Assembly (NCBI GenBank): GCA_037355855.1
Contig: CM074763.1
Span: 5,022,001 to 5,086,000, forward strand
Direction: 5' to 3'
From: Pseudo-nitzschia pungens
Lineage: Eukaryota; Bacillariophyta; Bacillariophyceae; Bacillariales; Bacillariaceae
DNA: 64,000 bases
Positions 1-10,936 of this stretch are shown here, in pieces. Position numbers and translations under genes: made by a program. The notes under the pieces are model-generated. The model was not told where the DNA came from, searched no databases, and saw nothing but the letters and a program-made list of their open reading frames with translations. Within the stretch, counting starts at the first letter, position 1, and each line of letters opens with the position of its first letter.

Positions 1-1153
1 CAAAGACTCTTACAAAACGGGCAGCGCTGGAGCAGTGGCACCCGGGTGACTGCACGCACTCCACGCCGGCAGGATCCGGTTCGTCGTTTGTCGATCTTGT
101 CCGGGGAATCGACAAGACCACCACCCATCCGAAAGAAAGAGGGATTTCATCGTGCTCCCGCCCGCACTGTTTCCCGCCGAGCCTCGATTCGATTTTCGTC
201 GCACAAACACAAAAACAAAAACAACGAAAACCAAAACCAAAACGAAACAAAAGACGCCAGCTCGTCGTTTGCGATTGCAAGAAACCTGGCGGGTTCGACC
301 GTGTTCGTTCTGTACGGCACGATACTGTTCCTCCGTGAATGTTGCGGCGGACACGTTCCGTACGGATGGGAGGTGTGCCTTTCCGTCGTGACCAACCGAG
401 AAAGAAGCCGTGGAAACGATTTCGACGATGCACGGCGGTAGAGACCGCAGCGCGGAACCAAAAACGGAAGCAATGCGTCAATCTAGCGACAAACGAATCG
501 TTGCAATGGCTGCGAGAACCGGGCAATCCAGCAACGAGGTTTCAAACAATGCTGTCCGACCGTTCGAAACCCGAACACCTCGATTTTGATGCATTCCTCA
601 CGACCGAACAAGAATAAAGTTGGGGACTCCGATGACCACGTAGTAGTAGTATGCATGTTGTTTCGTCTTGTTTGTTGACACTGCATCATGGATTACAATC
701 GAGAAAGAAGATGAGAACGTCGGCATTGTTTTGTCTACACGGACGCACTACACGTACACTCTTTGTTTGAACCATGGTAATTGCGAACCATGGTGGCATG
801 ACTGATTGCAAGAGGATCACGGGACAGACGCTTACTCATACAATGGTGTCGCGTCGAAGCGTACTTGGCTTCCGACATTTGCAGGTTGTGGTACTCAATA
901 AAGGGAGCGATGCATTTCGTCACTACACGTAAAATGCTTCATAATTCTTTTTGCTAATATGCCCAGCTTTGGGGTACAGACAATTTTGATTCACCTTACT
1001 CTTGCTCTCTTGTAATTTTGTACCCGTGTACGGTTTTTTGAGAGTAAGGCCTGATACAAGCAATTTACATTATCAGTCGCACAAATGTGGTGGATTCGGT
1101 TGCATTCGATTCGATTCAATTCGATTCAATTCAATTCGATTCGATTCGTTCCT
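1..1153. other. Left-edge spacer without a supported gene
   Basis: The first 1.15 kb has several short open frames on both strands, but none shows a recognisable domain or a convincing start. It holds an A/C-rich low-complexity tract near 205-255 made of AAAACA-like units, which looks like a transcribed leader, and a simple repeat at about 1102-1148 built from alternating ATTCG and ATTCA units. The tract could belong to a gene cut off by the left edge, but I cannot assign one. Confidence 0.5.
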
Positions 1154-2640
1154 TCAGTTCATTGCATTTCGCTGCCGCTCGTCGGGAGGACCCGCGTTCC
1201 TCGTCCGCACGACGCTGGCCGCCTTCGTCACGAGTTGCGCCACGGCCCGGGTCACCTCCGGATCGAGCGAGATGTTGTTCTTTTCGGCGTGGTCCTTCCA
1301 CATCAGCGGCAGAAATTCGATGGCCCACCCGATGCACGCGCTCGGGATCACGTCCGTAAAGGGCAGGAGCTCCTCCAGAAAACTCACGTACTTGAGGTTG
1401 GGGGAGGTCGCGTCGTACATGGCCATGATCACAATGGTCTGGGCCGGCGCCCACGCCACATCGAATGCCTCCCCGGCCACCGGCAGCAGGTACGAGCAGG
1501 ACCCGATCAGGTCGATGACCAGGCTGATCCACAGCTTGGACCAGATCGTCACCGGCATGATCTGGCGACAGACCGACACGGGGGTCGGCCGGGGTCCCGT
1601 GTCGTAGACCAGGGCCTGGCCGGACTTGGAGACCACCAGGGATTCCACCAGCGGACCCAGCGTGGTCGCGATTCGGTTCCGACCGGTTTTGGTGGACGAG
1701 TACACAATGCCCCCGCCCAGGAGGGTGGCGGCCAGAACCCCCGTGAGGACCATCACAACGGGCAGGAGAAAGGGAAGGGCCAAGGCCGCGACTCCCGCCA
1801 CGAGCGGAAATGCTGCCACGAGGACGACTAGCACCGGGGTGACGGGGACCAGCAGATAATTCGTGTTGATGCTCGGAATCTTCTCTCCCACGGCCGACGA
1901 CGTTTTGGTGATCGCCCCCTCGACCTTGTCCACGACGCCGAACCACATCTTCGCGAAATTCACGATTGCCGCGACTTCCGGCCGGTAGCTGCGATGGAGG
2001 TTGTTGTCGTTTCGTTGGTTCGGTTCGGTTCGATTTCATTCCGTTTCATTCGGCCAACATGGACGACGACGACAACAACGAAAGACAAGGCAGTATCAAA
2101 AAAAGATCAAGCACAATTCCATTAGTTCCACTGCATGAACTCGCTGTTTTCGTTTCCATTCGCGCGATCAATTATAGAATGTGTTCGTACTTACGGTCCC
2201 GACAGCTTGAGTTTGATTCGAATCGTTGGGGGGGACGGAACGTCGTCTTCGGTAATGGAGTTGCCGCTGACGGCTTTCACAATCGCACCCCCTTCAGATC
2301 CCGGACTCCACAGGTTCAGGATCGGAAACTTGTGTTCGTCGATGCGGAGGGTCCGCAGGTCCAGATTGGCCTCCAGGTGCGGGTACTCGGACGGATTGTC
2401 GTACACCACGCGCACCGTGAGCATGGCCGGGTACAACTTTCGCAGCGGTGCCACCAGCTTGAGCGATTCAAACCGAAACGTGTTGCGGCCCTGCTGCCGG
2501 GTCACGGGGGCTCCGCTGCACACCATTCCGCACGCCGAGAGCGTCACGGCCTTCGGGGTGACATCGGCATAGGGCAGATCGTAAACCGAAATGACGCTGG
2601 CCTCCAGACAGCCCTCGGCTTCGAGGGAGGAAGCGGACAT
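1154..2640 (-). CDS. C2-domain protein with C-terminal membrane segments (two exons)
   Basis: Two frames join across a 206-bp intron. Exon 1 runs 2640 to 2195 from the ATG at 2640 and ends at a GTAAGT donor in phase 2. Exon 2 starts at 1988 after a CAG acceptor and ends at 1154. The phases fit exactly and give 426 residues. Residues 10-148 have the alternating beta pattern of a C2 domain, a Ca2+/phospholipid or protein-binding module, starting with a typical LEASVISVYDLP strand-loop. The exon 2 half has a strongly hydrophobic stretch soon after the joint (VPVTPVLVVLVAAFPLVAGV and what follows), probably two or three membrane passes, then amphipathic segments and a charged tail. I do not recognise the membrane half as a named family. 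A membrane-tethered C2 protein acting in lipid contact or trafficking is inferred, not shown. The calcium-binding Asp residues are not clearly complete. Confidence 0.72.
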
Positions 2641-3673
2641 TCTCAAGGGATGTTGGTACGGTGTTTCTTATCGAGTGTGGCGATACCTTTCGCGTAAGAT
2701 ATCGTGATCTTTTTCCTTTCGTATCTGTGAAGATTTGTTTGACCCTGACTCCGATACGTGATGGAACAATGTAGTTCTTTTGTCTGTTGTAAGTCGAATA
2801 ATGCACCTTAACGTCAATGGTGAGTCTCCGACGATTATCTATCGAAACGACCAACGGTAGGTTAGGTCTTTTTGTTCTCGTCGATAGTTCTCGATTCTCG
2901 ATTGCTTATGATTCGGGTCGGAAGCACAACATTTTTTTGTTCCGTAATCTTTCCGTGAAAAGGGGTGCGTTACTGGTTCGTTCGTAGCGATCGTGTGTAG
3001 CGATACTCCTAAAAAATGAGTACGGGTACCGGTATGAGTACAAGTAATGTTAACTGGATACACGTAAGTTACTTATGGATCGTTTGGGAATGAGAATGCT
3101 TTCGTACACGTCGCTCTTTCCCATAGCTGAGTGAACGACAAGACGTCTGACACGCCAACACACACGATTGAATGAATCTCATTGTTATGGTTCGTTCATG
3201 TCCCCCCAAACGTAATCGCGGTTCAACGAGGAAACATCCCGTACATTACTTTACGATAAGAGGTACGTTACTCTTGTGTACACTTTTGATGTTTGGGGGA
3301 TAAAGCAAGATCCCCTCCGTAACTACTAGTGACTAAAAAAATGAGAAGATCCTTGTACCTCGGAAGGTTACGTACGTAAGTTACTGTTACATTCCGATGG
3401 AACCAATTCTGTGAATTCAAAAGATCTTATGATACCGTACGGTACGTAACTTGTACGAAGTAATACAGTAAACCTTTATCTTACGCGTATCCTTTCTTTC
3501 TGTAATACGATAGAAGTAACAACATAACCAAGAACATTATTTTGTTTCAATAGCTATGTTCGCGGACGACTAATCAGCATTCATTGATACATTAAAACAA
3601 GATAACCGATCCTGTTGCTTGCAGCACTTATTGTTGTACGATCCAGCAGGGACAAGAACAGCACCACTTCTCA
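2641..3673. other. AT-rich spacer with TACGTA/ACGTAAG motifs
   Basis: This intergenic kilobase lies 5' of the C2 gene and 3' of the dioxygenase gene. It is rich in short motifs such as ACGTAAGTTACT and CCGTACGGTACG, seen again in most spacers of the window. I see no gene, tRNA or clear repeat unit. Confidence 0.5.
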
Positions 3674-5623
3674 CTACCACCCACAGGAATCGTCCAGTTC
3701 TCGGACGTGTCGCTCGTCCATCCCGGAGCGGGTGTTGCACTGGACGTTCATGGACATGCTGACGATGTAATGGAACCACAGAGAGGGAAGAAACAACGAG
3801 TCACCGGCCTGCAGGACGACCTCGTTCCCCGTGGCGCGCTCGAATTCCGGGTGCTCGCCGAGGTCGGGGCGCGCCCAATCGACGGCCGAATGCCGGGCGC
3901 TCGGGTGCCCGTAGGGATACAGGGCCATGTTTCCGCACTGCCTGGGGTGAGCCAGTATGTACCGGCGTTCCCCGCTCAGGACGGTGACAAAGTTCCGCTC
4001 CCCGTCGAAGTGGTTCGTGGCCATGACTCCCTTCATGCCGAACCGGCAGTTCAGCGCCTTGGACGGGGGCGACGAAGAACCGGCCATTCCACCCCTGGCG
4101 ATCTTGTTCGCCAGGGGCTCCTTGATGTACAGGCTGGTCTTGGTTTGGGTGTAAAAGGGCAACTCGTCGGTGAGATACGGAACGTGCTTGGCGGCGCCGG
4201 GCAGTTTCGAGCACGAATCGTCGACGCGGTGGCGATTGCCGCGTCGCCTGTCGGAGGAGGACGGATCCGTTCCGGGAGCGCATCCCACGACGCGGAAGTA
4301 ATAATGCGGAGCTTCCGGCGAGAGCAAGCGCGGATCGGTCACGTTTGCCAGCGAGATCCACTCCGCAAATGTCATTTCCGTCAGGCCGGTCGGGGCCTTG
4401 TAGCTCGCGTCGTCCATCGGATATTTGCGGGTGTCGACCCCGCTTCCCGTCCAGTAGGTAAACCTGCCGGACGCGCTGGTTTCGGTTCCCTGCGGGAGGT
4501 CCCCGATCAGCGCCTCCAGGTAGTGGGGGGCGTTCCATCGCTCCACGGTCTGGGCGACCGCCAGATCGCCCCTCACCACAAAGGGAACCTCGGCGTTGCG
4601 GTACGCCATGGCCTTGGCGTGGTTGGTTTCGTAGTCATCTCGCAGATCGAACACGCACAATCCCTGGTAGATGGTTCCCGACTCCGGCAATTCGGGATCG
4701 TCGGCCGGCCACTGGGCCAGCACGTCGTGCAGCAAATTCCATTCGAAGGGATATCCCAAAGGAGGTTCGTCGGGACAGTTGTGAATGTCGTAGAATAAAT
4801 GGTGGCTGTTGGTGGTAGTAGTAGTACTAGTAGTGGCGTTGTTGGAGCCGGAAGGGTTGGGGCTGGCATTCGAAACCGGAAGATGGGTTTTCAGATCGGT
4901 GTAGGTTTGCAGATCTTCGACGGCTTGGAGGACTCGGTTGGCGTTTGGATCGTTGTAGTCGCGGCCGGGTGATGGAAAGAAGGATTCGTAGGATTCGCGC
5001 AATTCCGCGTAGAACAGAGACTGGTCGTTGAAGACCGGTTTTGCTTCTTCGTCTTGGTTGTTTTGTGTTGCTTGTGGAACATAGGATTCGTCATCCAATA
5101 CTTCACCAGACATATCTTTCAGCAGACGATTGCTGCTCTTGTGGACACTGTTGCTGTTGCTGTTTGAGGAAGGACGTTTCATGAACGTCCATGGATAAGG
5201 CTCGAAATCTTCGTGTTCCTCGTCTTGCCAATAGTCGTAGTAGCGGTGTCCCCGGGGGTGACGAGCAGTGGGAATGGCAGAGATCGACGCTACGGATTTC
5301 CTGAGCTTTGAGAACAAGGATCGAGGAGATATTGGTAGGAGGGATTCGCGTTGCGTGAGTCCCCTCGAAGGATGGGTTGTCGTGGGCGTAGTTCGTACTT
5401 TCAGAGCGACGAGGAAGCCAACGATCGAAGCCACGAGGGTGAGTGCCATCGCAGCAAAAATCCAAGTCAGATCTCTCTGATGGTGTTGCAGGAGAAACAC
5501 AATGTATCTGTTCTTTTTCCTTCGCGCCGTAGTTGTCCCGCGACGAGATGACAACAACACCTGGGTTGCCGTCGTCCCCGACATTTTCTGGGTGTTGTTC
5601 GTCCACCGTTGTTTGAGCAGCAT
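3674..5623 (-). CDS. Membrane-anchored cupin/JmjC-type Fe(II)/2-oxoglutarate dioxygenase-like protein
   Basis: The start is the ATG at 5623, because the frame upstream has only non-ATG starts; this gives 649 residues. A basic N-terminus is followed by one hydrophobic segment near residues 55-75 (WIFAAMALTLVASIVGFLVA), a type II signal anchor. A low-complexity Ser/Asn/Asp-rich stem runs to about residue 290. The C-terminal 350 residues carry the cupin_8/JmjC core. The metal triad is visible: HFD in NHFDGERNFVTVLSG gives the HxD pair, and the distal His lies in LFLPSLWFHYIVS near the C-terminus. Family members use Fe(II), O2 and 2-oxoglutarate to hydroxylate proteins or other substrates. With a type II anchor the catalytic part would face the ER/Golgi lumen or the outside, unlike nuclear histone demethylases. 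The substrate is unknown. The last residues (ELDDSCGW) lie close behind the fold. Confidence 0.8.
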   Translation of the reverse strand: MLLKQRWTNNTQKMSGTTATQVLLSSRRGTTTARRKKNRYIVFLLQHHQRDLTWIFAAMALTLVASIVGFLVALKVRTTPTTTHPSRGLTQRESLLPISPRSLFSKLRKSVASISAIPTARHPRGHRYYDYWQDEEHEDFEPYPWTFMKRPSSNSNSNSVHKSSNRLLKDMSGEVLDDESYVPQATQNNQDEEAKPVFNDQSLFYAELRESYESFFPSPGRDYNDPNANRVLQAVEDLQTYTDLKTHLPVSNASPNPSGSNNATTSTTTTTNSHHLFYDIHNCPDEPPLGYPFEWNLLHDVLAQWPADDPELPESGTIYQGLCVFDLRDDYETNHAKAMAYRNAEVPFVVRGDLAVAQTVERWNAPHYLEALIGDLPQGTETSASGRFTYWTGSGVDTRKYPMDDASYKAPTGLTEMTFAEWISLANVTDPRLLSPEAPHYYFRVVGCAPGTDPSSSDRRRGNRHRVDDSCSKLPGAAKHVPYLTDELPFYTQTKTSLYIKEPLANKIARGGMAGSSSPPSKALNCRFGMKGVMATNHFDGERNFVTVLSGERRYILAHPRQCGNMALYPYGHPSARHSAVDWARPDLGEHPEFERATGNEVVLQAGDSLFLPSLWFHYIVSMSMNVQCNTRSGMDERHVRELDDSCGW

Positions 5624-6378
5624 GTTGAGAATGATGGGGGTGGTTCCGAAGCACAGTTTGTTTGTTTTACAATATCTTTGGAACACGCCTTGTTGTTCGA
5701 AAGTACACTTCTCGCGATTTGTGAACTTGTTTCCGGAAAGGGAGTAAAAGAGATGCTTCTCACTCGACGAAGCTTCTCATCAAAATCCGCAAAATCTGTC
5801 CTCATACCAATCTGTGATTTTGGTGTGATACGGTTCTTCTTTACGTCCGTGCCGGCATAAGCCCATCATCATTACGTTAAGGGAAGGCTTTACGGCGTGC
5901 CGAAGGCCAGAAAATATTACGAATTACGTAGTATAAACTAATTAGAGTGTCAACAGCGCAAAAGCCAGGAAGGTCACTTTTGAAAAACAGTCCATTTTTG
6001 GTCTCTGTTCTTTATTCATGAGCTTCCTACTTAATGGATAAATGAACTCAAAGCATTGCAGAGGAGAGTGTCGTTAGTGAAAAGGTTATGTCCTAACTAT
6101 GAATAAAGAGGGTGTAGGTCCTATGTGGTGCAGAGTTATCATCACCGAAGGCGCGAACGCTGTCACGGCTGACTTGGTTCATCTCCAAAAAGTTGGTGCA
6201 TCACAATTTTTGCCGGGAACCCGTCAAAAATCTGGTATTTGTGTCAATCATAGTAGTGATAGATGATTTGACGCATCCCGTTCGAAAAAAATGTCACCCC
6301 TCTTGGAAAGTAACAGTTCGAAAGTACGTTGTTCATACTGATCTTGGTTGGTGGTGGTGGAAATTTAGAGCTCGAAAT
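5624..6378. other. Spacer
   Basis: About 750 bp upstream of the dioxygenase gene and downstream of the lectin gene. It includes a 5' leader candidate near 5624-5700. No RNA gene, repeat array or supported ORF is seen. Confidence 0.4.
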
Positions 6379-7314
6379 TCACCAGTGTGATGGATTCAAA
6401 ACTTTACATAGTGATGATGAGCATGATGTTTTTTGTTGCGAATAGTCAAAGGGGTACTCGCTCAGACGAGTGGGAGAGCCGATAGGGCTGCGACCGTTCA
6501 TCTCGATGCAGTTACCATCGCTCATATCAATGGTGATAACGGGACGATACAAAAAGCAACCGTGTTTGCGCGCGTCGATTGTTTGTATTACTGTAAGCTC
6601 TTCTTCTTGTGAGGTTTCATCAAAGGCCGACTGGAATGCGTTTCGCATTCTAGTATCGACCCCGCCGGAGCCACCCTGCAAATCCCAGTTGACCGTGCCA
6701 GATGCCAGCATGGAAAATGTTTTGATTTGGTTGCGGGAATAGTTCTGTGACTTGGTTCCTACTTTTATTTTGTATTCTTGCTTCATTTGCAATCCAGTAC
6801 CCTTTTTAATTTCGATGATCGGAACTAGCTTACAAATTGCGCGAGTAGGACAAACGCCCCACTCAAATTCGACCTTTTGCCACAATCCTTTGTTTCTGCC
6901 TCGGAAACCAACCAATGCATGACCAGGAGGTGCTTTATACTGTGTATCAATACAAATACCCTTGCTCCCATCATACCCAAACCACTCAGAAAGATGACCA
7001 CAGTTAGTTCCAAATCTCAAGCCATGCCGATTTGACTGGTTCTCTGTCTTCACGTAAACTTTGGAAATGAAGTCACCATTTTCTTTTGCTTTGAAGATCT
7101 TTTCTTTGTCGCCCTCGCGGACAAAACCGTACGTCTCTGAAGGACTTCCTCTGCCAAATACAAGCTGAATGGATGTTAGAAACCCCCCATCCTGCTTAAC
7201 CCGATAGCGCATACGAACTTCCTTAACGGGTCCACTTTTTGATCGGAACCTCTCCCCCCTATTCCATCTGGGGACCTCCATATCGGCAGGGTCGCTCGAA
7301 TCCCAAAAGTCCAT
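6379..7314 (-). CDS. Jacalin-like lectin-domain protein with an unassigned C-terminal half
   Basis: The ATG at 7314 begins a 311-residue protein with no signal peptide or membrane segment. Residues about 10-150 look like a beta-prism jacalin-type domain: repeated hydrophobic strands, a Gly-rich loop (RGSPSETYGF), an RFGTNCGHLSEWFG stretch like the family's TN-G region, and HALVGFRGRNKGLWQ near the end, matching the usual GFhGr motif. Jacalin domains bind sugars. The second half (about 160-285) is beta-rich with a Gly/Ser-rich central loop (VNWDLQGGSGGVD) followed by an amphipathic helix-like stretch. I cannot name this part. A lectin N-domain followed by a beta-rich module is the layout of natterin-like proteins, but I see no diagnostic residue that settles this. 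A soluble cytosolic or non-classically secreted lectin is the safest reading. Confidence 0.62.
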   Translation of the reverse strand: MDFWDSSDPADMEVPRWNRGERFRSKSGPVKEVRMRYRVKQDGGFLTSIQLVFGRGSPSETYGFVREGDKEKIFKAKENGDFISKVYVKTENQSNRHGLRFGTNCGHLSEWFGYDGSKGICIDTQYKAPPGHALVGFRGRNKGLWQKVEFEWGVCPTRAICKLVPIIEIKKGTGLQMKQEYKIKVGTKSQNYSRNQIKTFSMLASGTVNWDLQGGSGGVDTRMRNAFQSAFDETSQEEELTVIQTIDARKHGCFLYRPVITIDMSDGNCIEMNGRSPIGSPTRLSEYPFDYSQQKTSCSSSLCKVLNPSHW

Positions 7315-8351
7315 CGTTGTACTTGCTGTTTTGAGAGGGTTTTGTTGATGACGTAGTATAAAACGTGGAGATTGATATTGTGGAGTTGTAGAAGCTATGA
7401 TTTATTGGAGGGGTGAAGAATAATTCAAAGTAAAATATTGAGATGAACTTTACGATGCCTTCTGTGGAATGGTGACTGTCGCACCTTCCAAGAAAACGCC
7501 TACTACTACTGTACGGTAAATTGGTGCGAATACAATTAATAATTATTACTCTTACGAATACTACTAGCACATGCACGAACAAGAGCAACAAGTTGTGTCC
7601 GAGTAATTGTGTCCGAGTAATAAAGTACTAGTAAAGGTAGAAATTAGTAGTCGGGGACGTACGGTAGAACCGGGGGACAGCTGATCAGAATTTTGTAGAG
7701 ACATAAATAATTGTGACCCCACGTTGTAAAAATAAGAGTAGAAAGATAGAGTACCATAACAATCGAGTCGTGCGGGAGCAACCGGGAATAGAAAATACGA
7801 AGTAAGGGTTTAGTAAGTAATTTGACCCGGTTTTTGGGGACCGGTTATGAGCCAGAGCAACAGCAAACAGTCGACTGTTTCTGGTAACTGTAATCACTCT
7901 AAGACAACACCTTGGACACTAATTTATACCCAATGACAGAAATGGCAAGGTCACGAGCTTTCGAACGATACCCAACATGACTTGTATTGCGCGCCCGGCC
8001 TTTTCTTACATCGGGCCACAAAATGAGGTCAAAAATTCGAAAAAAAACTCCATTTCAACAACCACACCACTAAGAGCTGTCCCACCCCCCCTATCTCCTT
8101 AACCAAGGCCGAGTAAAATATACCATCCTAGCTGAACCATCTACACTATTAGAGGAAGGAGACCTGCAAGTTGCGGATCGATTGGAGCGCTTGGTTTGGA
8201 GAAACGGACTGGCGAAGCAGCAGCAAAAACTGGTTCTTTTTTCCGGTCGAAAAACTACCCCGGTCGAAATAACGGCGAAAATTAATAACTCCCCCCCCAC
8301 TGGATCAATTGCAACCGGACCACTTCGGAGACCTCTATTATATCAAGATAG
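7315..8351. other. Spacer with no supported gene
   Basis: The first part is the promoter side of the lectin gene, rich in TACTAGTA-like motifs. The last part (about 8160-8351) may be decayed transposon sequence leading into the transposase remnant, since two similar stretches occur near 8162-8190 and 8355-8385 (GCGGATCGATTGG and GTGGATCGATTGG). No intact gene is visible. Confidence 0.4.
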
Positions 8352-9347
8352 ACAAGGCCTCCAATTTGTGGATCGATTGGTGGAGTCATTTTCCGCTCTT
8401 TAGAGCACTCGTCGCTCCGCGCAAGTGATTATCCAGTATTGGTGTTCGGAACGGATACGAGATTAGAGTCTGCGTTTGATGCTGGCTTTGCTGAAGCGAC
8501 ATCGATATCTTTTTGGGAGAAGGTTGGAATTAGTCCCTTCACACGAAACTGTCTCCGAGATCGTAACGTCGTGCACGAGCTGATGATTTTGCCAAACGGA
8601 AATATCGACGAAACAAAGGATCCAGCGACGGTGGAGCTACTGGAGCTCGAACGTCGAAACGCTACGGCGGTCGAAACGCTGATCAATTTTGGATTTGACG
8701 GAGACGTGTTTCGTAAGCAAGCACCGCGGAAAAAGCAGCGAGTTAGGACATCGGAAGCAACTACGGCGCGCGCGATCCAAGATGCGATCGCAAAGGCAAA
8801 TACGGCGGGAAAGAAGTACATCGTCCTTGGCGGGAGACCGTACAACTGCCACGATCAGCACATTGCTGACGAACGAGCGCGTCGCGAAAAAGTGATCGAA
8901 AGAATGAAATCCGCAAAGGCTAAAGCGGAGGTATATGCGAAGAATGAAACGGACTGCAAAGCGCTAATTCAGTCATGCAACGGCGTTTTTGCAAGGTTGC
9001 GGGTGAACGACATGAAAAAAATTTACGAGTGGAAGCTTGGCAAAAAGGCTACAGCTCTGAAGAAAGAGGAGGTACTGACTGCACTAGTAGCAGTGAAGGA
9101 TGATCCCCCAGTTGGTGCAGTTCAATGGACTGAAGGGGATGACGCTGTACTGAAGAAGTTAGAGCAAGAGGATATCACACTGAAAGACACAGTGGTTGCA
9201 AAGAAGATGGCTGATAAGGTTACAAAAGCACTAATTACAACAAGGACTCTCACGAACGAGACCGCGGAAATGGTGAAGGCACACATGTCCCCAGAGGTAA
9301 TTGAAATGATGGAGGAGTCGCGAGCGCATTACCCTTGTGAGGAGTAG
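8352..9347 (+). pseudogene. Remnant of a DDE-type transposase C-terminus
   Basis: The frame is open from just after a TAG at 8349-8351 to a stop at 9345-9347, but it has no ATG near its beginning, so the 5' part with the catalytic core is missing. The segment reading FWEKVGISPFTRN matches the conserved region that follows the last catalytic Asp in pogo/Tigger-like DDE_1 transposases. The middle is Lys/Arg/Ala-rich and helical. The C-terminal part (about 9000-9200) contains a motif like LRVNDMKKIYEWKLGKKA followed by KKEEVLTALVAV, resembling a small SAP-like DNA-binding helix pair seen at the end of such proteins. I could not find terminal inverted repeats around it. It could still be an exon of an expressed host protein, since the frame is intact over about 330 codons, but a decayed transposon is more likely. 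Confidence 0.5.
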
Positions 9348-10204
9348 CACGAGCGCTTGTAGTTAATGTTGTTAGTGGTTTAAAGAAAGTGGTTTATTTG
9401 TTACAGAGCAGCAACTTGCCTTTATTATTGTTGCAAATAGAAGACCGGAGCAAAAAAAAGTGATCGAAATTTCGTCTCGGAGATTTCGAACCTCTATTTC
9501 GAACCTCTACGGGGTGGACTGACAGACACTGAGACAGGATCGAGGCAAATAGAGTTTTTTGCGCTAAAACTACCGGCTGACGCACCTGTACAAAATGTAC
9601 TGGTTCTACTGATGTCTCGCCCACTTTGGTTACTAAACCCTTACTTCGTACTACGTAATACTACTGTTGTACTTCTACTAAGCACTGTCAGTATTGTACC
9701 TGGTACGTAACCTTACTAGTATGAAGGATGAAGGATGAAGGATGAAGTAAGACTACCGTACAGTACAAAAAATAAGAACAAGTTGTACGAGTAGCAAGTA
9801 AGTTACTACTAATACAATTTAATACCGGTACCTCTACGTAGGTAGGAAGATTAATCTTACTAGTACTTCGTAATACTCTTTATGAAGTAACTTAATGTAA
9901 GAACTTGCACTCGTATGAAGTTTGAAGTACGAACTTCGTAGGAAGAACGTACCGTACGAAGTTTTCATCAAGCACGAGTAAGTTCTTACTTCGTAGACCT
10001 TACTTTGTATGAAGTAAGTTTACCGTGCGTGGAATGCTGTGCGTATTAAAGTAATTCAAAATGAGTTACGGTACGAAACCGTCTATCACTGCCGTCGGAA
10101 ACTGTAGCATGCGATACTCGTTTGTTCGATTTTGAGAGAGTGGAGGCCAAAAGAAGTTGGTGCTTTGGAAAACAGTTGTGTGCGATGTTGTCATGAGCAA
10201 AAAG
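9348..10204. other. Low-complexity spacer rich in ACTTCGTA/GTACCGTACG motifs
   Basis: From about 9640 to 10080 the sequence is dominated by shuffled copies of short words such as TACTAGTA, ACTTCGTA, AAGTAAG and TACCGTACG. A small tandem repeat of GATGAAG units sits at about 9721-9747. No gene is visible. Confidence 0.6.
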
Positions 10205-10286
10205 CGACACCGGCAGGACTCGAACCTACGCGGGATAAACCCAATCGATTTCTAGTCGATCGCCTTAACCGCTCGGCCACGGTGTC
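10205..10286 (-). tRNA. tRNA-Ser(AGA)
   Basis: Read on the minus strand this folds as a class II tRNA: acceptor GACACCG pairing with CGGTGTC, discriminator G, D-arm GCCGAGCGGTTAAGGC, anticodon stem ATCGA/TCGAT with loop CTAGAAA (anticodon AGA), a long variable arm (GGGTTTATCCC) and T-arm GTAGGTTCGAGTCCTGC. The long variable arm and G73 are serine identity elements. There is no intron. A T5 run follows two bases after the 3' end, a normal Pol III stop. Confidence 0.95.
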
Positions 10287-10936
10287 TTGGCGGATGGGTG
10301 ATTTTTGTGATTTATAAACTTTGTATCACTCATTGTACTCTCAAAGAATAAAAACACAAAGTGTACTAAACATTTTGACCAATCCAACAGCCTGTTAAAA
10401 GTGGGGCTAGTTATGTAAGTGCCCTAACTGATTGCATAGATGTAACTTGTCGTTGAATCATTAATTTTGATCTATGAATGCTGAGAAGAGAATTACTTTG
10501 TATATGCATTGTCTTGCATTATTTTTTACTTTTCTAGATAATTCTTAGTACTGTTACTATTTATTCGTTATGAATTTAATATCGACATTCATTTTATCAT
10601 TTTAGGTTATAAATTATACTCTTTTTCCCACTGGAGTTCTTATTCTCGAATTCGTTTCGTCTTTTCATGACCGTATTCGATGCATCAGAGAGAAAGAGAG
10701 AGAACAAACAAGCAAACAAAAATTTTGACACATCCTAACAACATGTAGGGACCACAAGCCTTCCAAGCACTGCGCACCACCTTTTAGCAGAGGGGAGAAA
10801 CGAACGATTTTCTCCTTTGCCATTCTTCTGCCCAACTTGAGTTACTTGCTGTAGTTGATGGTGGGCTTTCTATGCTGACGGCATTTTTGTTTCAAAAAAG
10901 GCTTCGATCGATCCGGTGTTCCTAGTAATTATTAGC
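10287..10936. other. Spacer between tRNA-Ser and the PT-repeat gene
   Basis: AT-rich sequence that should contain the 3' UTR of the PT-repeat membrane protein. A GAGA-rich run lies near 10688-10702. No gene is seen. Confidence 0.4.

Noticed and set aside
46..441. 131-codon plus-strand frame at the left edge
   Set aside because: It crosses an A/C-rich low-complexity tract typical of a leader, and no domain is visible. It could be an exon of a gene outside the window.
1131..2039. 302-codon minus-strand frame overlapping the C2/membrane gene
   Set aside because: The composition is Arg/Gly/Pro-rich shadow sequence. The other frame has hydrophobic helices and joins in phase to the C2 exon.
9721..9747. 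GATGAAG tandem run considered as a CRISPR-like or satellite array
   Set aside because: It has about four short units without spacers, so it is a simple microsatellite.
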